Positions 5,777 to 10,752 of a stretch of DNA of 10,752 nt are shown here, piece after piece. The stretch comes from an uncultured Bacilli bacterium (GTDB lineage Bacteria; Bacillota_I; Bacilli_A; RF39; UBA660), in NCBI GenBank assembly GCA_910586865.1, contig CAJUIY010000052.1, positions 1 through 10,752 of the forward strand. The letters run 5' to 3'. A model generated the notes under the pieces. The model was given only the letters and a program-made list of their open reading frames with translations. It ran no database searches and was not told the DNA's origin. Numbering within the stretch: the stretch's first letter is position 1; the number at the start of each line of letters is the position of its first letter. The translations under genes were made by a program, and so were the position numbers.

Positions 5777-7528
5777 ATGGTAAAAGAGTATCTATATTTT
5801 ATTAAAGAATATTTAAAAATCGCAGAAATTAAGGCATCCTATCTTTGGATAAACTTTTTATCTGCGTTTTTCTATAAATTATTTTGGTTTTTGTTGCCAC
5901 TTATTTCGTCTTATATTATAAAATATTTAACTCTACAAAATAAAGATATGTCATATTTATTTTTGTGTATTTTTATTCTTTGTTATTTATTATACAATCT
6001 TTCTCTTTATATTAACTATAAAATTTATGGATTTAATATGAATCTTTGCTATGGCAATCTACAAACTAGAATGTTAAAAAAATTAGAAAGAGTAGAACAC
6101 AATTTTAGTAGAAATATTAACAAAGGAAGACTCATCAATACAGTAAACTCTGATATATTAGCAATTGGTGATATGAATGATCGTATTTCAGAAATCATAA
6201 CAGGGCTTCTACATTTACTTGCGATTCTAGTCATGGTATTTACGAAAAATATATTTTTAGCCATCATTTTTATTTTATTTACACTTATTTATATTACTTT
6301 AAAAAATAATGCGGATAGAATGGTAAATCTATATCATAATAAAGTGGTAATCCAAGACGATAAGTATAGTAATTTACTTACTCAAATCGTGAATGGACTC
6401 CAAGAAATTAAAACCTTTCATATGCTTGAAAACTTAATGAAAAAATTGGATGTGATACAAAATCGATTTACCAAATACTATAATCAAAAACGTACTTATT
6501 ATACCATTCGAGATAATGACGTAAAAGTAATTATCTATATTACTAGAACGATTTTATATTTACTTTTAATGATACTTTTAATGAAGGGAAAAACAGAAAT
6601 TAGCGTTTTAATTTTAATTATTTCTTATCATGAACAATTAATTACGGTAATAGATGAGACGATTGATTCTACCGCAACGGTAAGAGAGACACATACTTCC
6701 ATAAAAAGAGTAAGTGATATTTTAAACTATAAGGAAGATAATTATCTATTTGGAAATGTTTTAAAAGATGATATTTATGGAGCAATTGAATTCCGAGGGG
6801 TATCTCTAACGATTGATAAAAAAGAAATATTAAAAAATATCAATCTAAAGATTAATCATAATCAAGTAGTAGCAATAGTGGGAGAACCAGGTAGTGGTAA
6901 AACCTCTTTATTTAATCTTCTATTAAGAATTTATCAACCAACGAAAGGAATGATTACAATAGATGATATCCCTATTAATGACTTCTCAAGTGATATCTAT
7001 TCTAAAAATATTGGAATCGTCAATCAAGCTCCTTTTGTATTTAATATGAGTATCCGAAAGAATTTAGATTTTGTAGATAAGAATATTAATCATCAGATAG
7101 AAGCTTGTAAAAGAGCAGGAATTCATGATTTTATTGAGACTCTTCCTAATGGGTATCAGACTGTGCTAAGAGAAAATGGAAATAATATCTCAGGTGGACA
7201 AAAGCAAATGATATCGATTGCTAGAACGATTCTTACCGATTGTGAGATTTTACTATTTGATGATATTACGACTTTTTTAGATCCTGATACAGCAAAATTA
7301 GTACCAAGACTAATTAAGAATCTAAAAAAAGACCATACCATTATTATGACAACAAAAAAGCCTGAATTAATGAAAGAAGCATCTTTAATCGTTGTTTTAA
7401 ATGATGGAAAAATAGAGGCCGTAGGTACTCATAAAGAACTAATAAAAACTTGTGAAATTTATGAGACACTACAATCTAGAAAATCACCAAGTAGGATGGG
7501 GGTATTTGATCATGATTCGATATTATAA
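5777..7528 (+). CDS. Heterodimeric ABC exporter, subunit with degenerate ATPase site
   Basis: This is a type IV ABC half-transporter: six membrane helices in residues about 24-292, then an ATPase domain from about 336. In order, the motifs are Walker A GEPGSGKTS (369-377), Q-loop Gln417, signature ISGGQ (471-475), Walker B ILLFDD (491-496) and D-loop LD (501-502). Three catalytic-site positions are altered: the A-loop aromatic is Ile346, the catalytic Glu is Asp496, and the switch His is Lys527. Walker A and the signature are intact. This is the pattern of the non-hydrolysing subunit in pairs such as TM287/288 or BmrCD. GAGGAG (5763-5768) precedes the ATG by 8 bases. Forty-one bases separate it from the broken gene upstream; only a TGG-TAATAA resembling an extended -10 (5753-5761) is there. 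The last 17 bases overlap the partner gene. No peptidase domain is fused, so the cargo is unknown. Confidence 0.94.
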   Translation: MVKEYLYFIKEYLKIAEIKASYLWINFLSAFFYKLFWFLLPLISSYIIKYLTLQNKDMSYLFLCIFILCYLLYNLSLYINYKIYGFNMNLCYGNLQTRMLKKLERVEHNFSRNINKGRLINTVNSDILAIGDMNDRISEIITGLLHLLAILVMVFTKNIFLAIIFILFTLIYITLKNNADRMVNLYHNKVVIQDDKYSNLLTQIVNGLQEIKTFHMLENLMKKLDVIQNRFTKYYNQKRTYYTIRDNDVKVIIYITRTILYLLLMILLMKGKTEISVLILIISYHEQLITVIDETIDSTATVRETHTSIKRVSDILNYKEDNYLFGNVLKDDIYGAIEFRGVSLTIDKKEILKNINLKINHNQVVAIVGEPGSGKTSLFNLLLRIYQPTKGMITIDDIPINDFSSDIYSKNIGIVNQAPFVFNMSIRKNLDFVDKNINHQIEACKRAGIHDFIETLPNGYQTVLRENGNNISGGQKQMISIARTILTDCEILLFDDITTFLDPDTAKLVPRLIKNLKKDHTIIMTTKKPELMKEASLIVVLNDGKIEAVGTHKELIKTCEIYETLQSRKSPSRMGVFDHDSIL

Positions 7529-9218
7529 AATTATCAAGAGATATTTCTCACTAGGAGCCAATAATAAGAAATGTCTATTTCACCTATTCTTATCTGCATT
7601 TTTAAGAAGTATTACTTTATTAGCCCTTCCTTTTATTGCTTCTAAGATAATAGATTCTCTAACATCTAAAAATTATTTACTTGCCTTTTATCAAGTACTA
7701 CTTTTTTTAGTATCCAGTTTAATCTATGTATTATGTCACCATTATAATTATGTAGCATATAATAGAAATTCCGTCTATACCCATAATAAATTACAGCAAC
7801 TAGTGATGGAAAAAGTAACTACTTATGATGAAGATTTTACCAAAAATATTAAAACTTCTTTTATTGTAAACACTGCTTTTAAAGACATAGGAGAAGTCAT
7901 GCAAATACCAGATCAGTTATTTGATTGTATGAGTTATTTAGCAAATATTATTCTCTCTCTTATTATTCTTTCGAGTATTAATATTTATATGGGGATTTTT
8001 TCTCTTATTCTTTTAATTTTTTATTTCTTTTACTTAAATAAAAACTTATCATTACGAGATTATTATTTAGATGAACAGAGAAAAAGTCAAGATGATATGG
8101 CAGAACTTATGGGACAAGTAATCGATGGAGCAAAGGAAGTAAAAGCTTTCCATATGGAAGAAGATTTAGATAAATATTTAGAAAAATACAAAAAATCATG
8201 GAAGAAAAGTTATTTTCAAAAAAGAGTTTATCAAGATCGAGCCGATGTTTTTTCTCCTATCTTTTTAGGAGTAGGCAAAATTATCATCTATTTTATTGCC
8301 ATCAAGCTAATACTAGAAGGTAGTTATAGTATCTCTATGTTAATATTAGTCATTGGTTATTATGAAGACATTGAAGATAGAATTGAAAGCTTTTATGGAA
8401 AAATAGAAAAAGTATGCACCAATTCTACTAGAGTAGATAGAGTCTATAAATTATTAAATTATCATACGAAAAATATGTTATCTTTTGGAAATTATAAGGA
8501 AGATAATATTAAAGGAAAAATAGCTTTTCAAAAAGTTTCCTTTACGTACCAAAAACAAGAAATCTTAAAAAATATAGATTTTGAGATAAAAGAAAAATCT
8601 TTCACTGCTATTGTTGGAAAAAGTGGTAGTGGCAAATCCACTATTTTTAGATTACTATTAAGACTTTATAAAGTAGAAAAGGGTTGTATTTTATTAGATG
8701 ATGTTAATATCAACGAGTACAGCAAAGATATCTATTCTTCTAATGTATCGATTGTGACACAAAAACCATTTATCTTTGATATGAGTATCCGAGAGAATTT
8801 TAGTTTAGTAGATAAAAACATAGAAAATCAAATAAAGGATTGTAAAAGAGTAGGAATTCACGATTATATTATGAGTTTAAAAGATGGCTATCATACCAAA
8901 CTAGAAAAGAATGCCGAAAATATTTCTAGTGGGCAAAAACAACTTTTGGCTCTTGCTAGAGTGTTACTTTCCAAATCCGAAGTTTTATTATTTGATGAAG
9001 TCACTTCTACTTTAGATATGAATACTTCGAAAAAAGTAATGAAAATCTTAAAAGATTTAAAAAAGGATCATACCATATTAATGATAACGCATAAACCTAG
9101 TTTAATGAAAATGGCAGATGATATTTTAGTAATCGATAAAGGAAGGTTAGTGGCTAGAGGAAATCACAAAAAGTTAATAAAAGAAAGCGAAGCATACCAA
9201 CTTCTTCAAAATAAATAA
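7512..9218 (+). CDS. Heterodimeric ABC exporter, catalytically competent subunit
   Basis: This 568-aa half-transporter is a paralogue of the preceding one and aligns almost without gaps through the ATPase domain. It has about six membrane helices in residues 22-285, then A-loop Tyr346, Walker A GKSGSGKST (369-377), Q-loop Gln417, signature ISSGQ (471-475), Walker B VLLFDE (491-496) with catalytic Glu496, and switch His527. The signature has Ser for the first Gly. Because each ATP site combines one subunit's Walker motifs with the other's signature, this leaves one canonical site and one degenerate site. I chose ATG 7512 because G-rich AGGATGGGGG (7493-7502) lies 9 bases upstream and the resulting N-terminus aligns with that of the partner. 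An in-frame ATG at 7452 would add 20 residues but lacks a ribosome binding site. The 17-base overlap with the upstream gene implies coupled translation. Confidence 0.94.
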   Translation: MIRYYKIIKRYFSLGANNKKCLFHLFLSAFLRSITLLALPFIASKIIDSLTSKNYLLAFYQVLLFLVSSLIYVLCHHYNYVAYNRNSVYTHNKLQQLVMEKVTTYDEDFTKNIKTSFIVNTAFKDIGEVMQIPDQLFDCMSYLANIILSLIILSSINIYMGIFSLILLIFYFFYLNKNLSLRDYYLDEQRKSQDDMAELMGQVIDGAKEVKAFHMEEDLDKYLEKYKKSWKKSYFQKRVYQDRADVFSPIFLGVGKIIIYFIAIKLILEGSYSISMLILVIGYYEDIEDRIESFYGKIEKVCTNSTRVDRVYKLLNYHTKNMLSFGNYKEDNIKGKIAFQKVSFTYQKQEILKNIDFEIKEKSFTAIVGKSGSGKSTIFRLLLRLYKVEKGCILLDDVNINEYSKDIYSSNVSIVTQKPFIFDMSIRENFSLVDKNIENQIKDCKRVGIHDYIMSLKDGYHTKLEKNAENISSGQKQLLALARVLLSKSEVLLFDEVTSTLDMNTSKKVMKILKDLKKDHTILMITHKPSLMKMADDILVIDKGRLVARGNHKKLIKESEAYQLLQNK

Positions 9219-9232
9219 AAATAAAAAAGTAT

Positions 9233-9263
9233 TGTAAAATTTTCTCTACTATGATAGTATAAG
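9233..9263 (+). promoter_or_regulatory. Putative promoter for the L,D-transpeptidase gene
   Basis: TTGTAA (9233-9238) could be the -35 box. The -10 is ambiguous: TAGTAT (9255-9260) has 16-base spacing, while TATAAG (9258-9263) is a better box with 19-base spacing. The 76-base gap after the ABC genes has no terminator hairpin, so readthrough from upstream is possible. Confidence 0.45.
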
Positions 9264-9294
9264 AAAGCATTTGAAATTAGGGGAGAAATGAAAA

Positions 9295-10068
9295 ATGAAA
9301 TTAAAAATAAAAAATCCAAGACTAGTGGCACTTTTACTTGTAAATTCTATTTTCTTAACAACAACAGGATGTGAGAATGGAAAAAGTCGTGAAAGGATTG
9401 AAACAACTGCCAAACTTGTTGAGTGGGAAAATGAAAATACGAAACAAAAAGAATCAGTAAAATTAAAAACTCAAAAAGTAAATCATAATATATGCTTAAA
9501 AAAAGGAAAAGTGACCATCAAAGAAAAACCAAAGAAAGAGAGCAGAGTATTAAAAAAAATAAAGGTGTATCAAAAGGCAAAAGAATTGAAAAGAATGGGA
9601 AATGGATGGTCACTTGTTAAATATGATGGCGTAAAAGGTTATATTAAAACAGAAAAAGTTAAGAGTCAATTTGAAAACATAGGAAAAACATATATTGAAA
9701 TTGATATATCTGATCAAAAAATGAAATATTATAAAAATAATAAGAAAGTATTATCGACGGATGTAGTAACTGGAAAAAATTCTACACCAACAGTCACTGG
9801 TATTTTTGATGTATATCAAAAGGCTTATGATTATACGATGAGAGGGTATGATCCTATTACGAAAGCATTAACATATGAATCGCATTCGGATTATGTTTTG
9901 AAATTTTTTGAGACTTATTATATTCATGATGCTACTTGGAGAAATGAGTTTGGTGGAGATATTTATAAAGAAAATGGTAGCCATGGTTGTGTGAATACAC
10001 CCTATCAAAAAGCAAAAAAACTTTATCAACAAGTAGAATTACATACACCTGTTATTGTACATAAGTAA
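9295..10068 (+). CDS. Exported SH3-YkuD L,D-transpeptidase, probable lipoprotein
   Basis: YkuD-family enzymes use a Cys to form 3-3 peptidoglycan cross-links or attach proteins to the wall, outside the membrane. The N-terminus is basic then hydrophobic (residues 1-22), ending in TTTGC with Cys26 as probable lipid-anchor site; Thr at -3 is atypical for a lipobox. A Lys-rich linker leads to a bacterial SH3-like domain at about 66-122, with GNGWSLVKYDGVKGYIKTEKV (102-122) typical of that fold. The YkuD domain covers about 131-257: YIEIDISDQKMKYY (133-146), VVTGKNSTPTVTGIF (157-171), His211, and the catalytic motif SHGCVN (229-234) with His230 and Cys232. All catalytic residues are present. AGGGGAG (9279-9285) lies 9 bases before the ATG; an ATG at 9288 is out of frame. 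The stop is 15 bases from the next gene. Together with the FemABX enzyme it marks the region as envelope-related. Confidence 0.93.
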   Translation: MKLKIKNPRLVALLLVNSIFLTTTGCENGKSRERIETTAKLVEWENENTKQKESVKLKTQKVNHNICLKKGKVTIKEKPKKESRVLKKIKVYQKAKELKRMGNGWSLVKYDGVKGYIKTEKVKSQFENIGKTYIEIDISDQKMKYYKNNKKVLSTDVVTGKNSTPTVTGIFDVYQKAYDYTMRGYDPITKALTYESHSDYVLKFFETYYIHDATWRNEFGGDIYKENGSHGCVNTPYQKAKKLYQQVELHTPVIVHK

Positions 10069-10083
10069 AAGGAATAATTTAAT

Positions 10084-10545
10084 ATGACAAAAGAAGTATA
10101 TGAAAATATTTTAAAAAGAATAGATGAGGATTTTGAGAAGAAGAATCTAGAGGATTTAGAAAAACTGAAAAAATATTTAGATAATAAAATAGAAATATTA
10201 GATAGGGTGTATCTAGATACTGAGAAATGTTATCCTATACTAACCATGAAGTTGAAAAATTTTTTATATAAAAATATTCCATCGAGAGGATTTAAAAAAG
10301 TAAACTTTTTAATTGTTGTAAAAGAGATTACAAAGATAGATTCTTATAGCGATATTTATGTATTTGATACGATAGGAATTAATAGTAAGTTATTGTTAGA
10401 TAGTAAGAGAATTGGAAAACAATCACTTAGTATGTTTGAAGAAGCACTAAAGAGTTATGGAATTGATCGAAATATACCAATACAAGTAGAAGAAATAGAA
10501 AAGTTTAATCAATATAGAAAAAGAAATCGTATAAAACGTAAATAA
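10084..10545 (+). CDS. Cytoplasmic coiled-coil/basic protein, function unknown (153 aa)
   Basis: I do not recognise this protein. There is no signal peptide or membrane helix. Residues about 3-45 are strongly charged with regular Leu and Ile spacing and should form a coiled coil. Residues about 72-105 (VNFLIVVKEITKI, then DIYVFDTIGI) look like beta-strands of a small folded core. The end, from about 143, is very basic (QYRKRNRIKRK), which could contact nucleic acid or membrane phospholipid; that is inference. The gene starts 15 bases after the L,D-transpeptidase stop. AAAGGA at 10067-10072 is about 11 bases before the ATG, slightly long. The two genes are probably co-transcribed, though nothing in the protein suggests a cell-wall role. 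Confidence 0.8.
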   Translation: MTKEVYENILKRIDEDFEKKNLEDLEKLKKYLDNKIEILDRVYLDTEKCYPILTMKLKNFLYKNIPSRGFKKVNFLIVVKEITKIDSYSDIYVFDTIGINSKLLLDSKRIGKQSLSMFEEALKSYGIDRNIPIQVEEIEKFNQYRKRNRIKRK

Positions 10546-10560
10546 AACAATTACTTTTTT
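10538..10560 (+). terminator. Very weak terminator-like element after the last gene
   Basis: GTAA (10538-10541) can pair with TTAC (10551-10554), followed by six T. A four-base stem is too weak to rely on, but this is the only T-tailed hairpin directly after the gene. Confidence 0.25.
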
Positions 10561-10587
10561 ATCTATATTAGTTACATAAAGCTTTAC

Positions 10588-10680
10588 GAATTAAAGTGGC
10601 GAAAAAAGAGTTAATTCAATTTGCTGAAAACTAGTTATTTTCAACTGCAAATCTATAGAACATTATAATTCTTTTTTTTT
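10588..10680. repeat. Cluster of inverted repeats ending in a T9 tract (207-bp gene-free right end)
   Basis: The final 207 bases contain no reading frame I can support. Two inverted repeats follow each other. GAATTAA (10588-10594) pairs with TTAATTC (10611-10617) around a 16-base loop. TGAAAA (10625-10630) pairs with TTTTCA (10638-10643) around a 7-base loop, extended by TTGC (10621-10624) with GCAA (10647-10650) across a 3-base bulge. A TATAAT occurs at 10664-10669 and nine T at 10672-10680. The segment could be a structured 3' region, a small RNA, or an operator for a gene beyond the window; the sequence alone does not decide. Confidence 0.35.
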
Positions 10681-10752
10681 GTTCTGTTTTATAAGAATCA
10701 GGACAAAATAATGAATTAAAAACAAGATGGTTATTAAAGACTTATAATATAA

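Noticed and set aside
7452..7511. Earlier ATG for the second ABC subunit, adding 20 residues
   Set aside because: No ribosome binding site precedes it, the extra residues lie entirely inside the first ABC gene, and the shorter N-terminus aligns with that of the paralogue.
5777..9218. Bacteriocin-processing ABC exporter
   Set aside because: Neither subunit has an N-terminal C39 peptidase domain and no precursor peptide with a double-glycine leader is adjacent.
10577..10586. TAAAGCTTTA palindrome as an operator
   Set aside because: A 10-bp AT-rich palindrome without flanking symmetry or an adjacent promoter is weak evidence.
10672..10680. T9 tract as a phase-variation switch
   Set aside because: It is not within a gene or a well-placed promoter spacer in this window, so no effect of length change can be argued.
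1..10752. CRISPR array, tRNA, rRNA, insertion sequence or integrase
   Set aside because: No regularly spaced repeats, cloverleaf-like sequence, transposase motif or terminal repeats with target duplications were found on reading both strands.

Overview
The window is AT-rich throughout, every gene is on the + strand, gaps between genes are short, and ribosome binding sites are strong (AGGAGG, AAGGAGA). Stop codons are TAA or TAG, never TGA, and Trp is always TGG, so the standard bacterial code applies. With a FemABX-type cell-wall transferase, this points to a low-GC Gram-positive (Bacillota), most likely a Bacilli/Erysipelotrichia-like lineage. That assignment is an inference from composition and gene content; no 16S gene or other taxonomic marker is present.

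Layout from left to right. (1) 79-324 is a small acidic protein of unknown function. (2) A sigma-A-like promoter (362-390) drives a 323-aa single-pass membrane protein (418-1389). (3) Ribosome recycling factor, frr (1462-2004), has its own putative promoter. It is followed by a 28-codon transmembrane microprotein (2014-2100) whose ribosome binding site overlaps the frr stop codon and which is in the same frame as frr; a hairpin terminator follows at 2104-2131. (4) From an extended -10 promoter (2192-2220) runs an envelope operon: a two-helix membrane protein with a long Lys-rich tail (2251-3258), a FemABX-family peptidoglycan bridge transferase (3272-4498) and a small two-helix membrane protein (4503-4850). 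(5) 4899-5735 is one long reading frame resembling DUF3419/BtaA-like SAM-binding proteins, broken by a single in-frame TAG at 5160-5162. (6) Two overlapping genes (5777-7528 and 7512-9218) encode the halves of a heterodimeric ABC exporter. The ATP-site defects are complementary, leaving one degenerate and one canonical site. (7) 9295-10068 is an exported, probably lipid-anchored L,D-transpeptidase with an SH3-like domain, followed closely by an unrecognised 153-aa protein (10084-10545). (8) The last 207 bases hold no gene, only inverted repeats and a T9 tract.

How they fit together: the FemABX enzyme (cross-bridge synthesis on lipid II) and the L,D-transpeptidase (peptidoglycan cross-linking or trimming), plus four membrane or exported proteins of unknown role, give the window a cell-envelope theme, with the ABC exporter possibly linked. 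frr is a housekeeping gene outside its usual pyrH-frr-uppS neighbourhood. I found no mobile element, CRISPR array, tRNA or rRNA. The most interesting points are the interrupted DUF3419-like gene, the frr-TAG-microprotein arrangement, and the asymmetric ABC pair.
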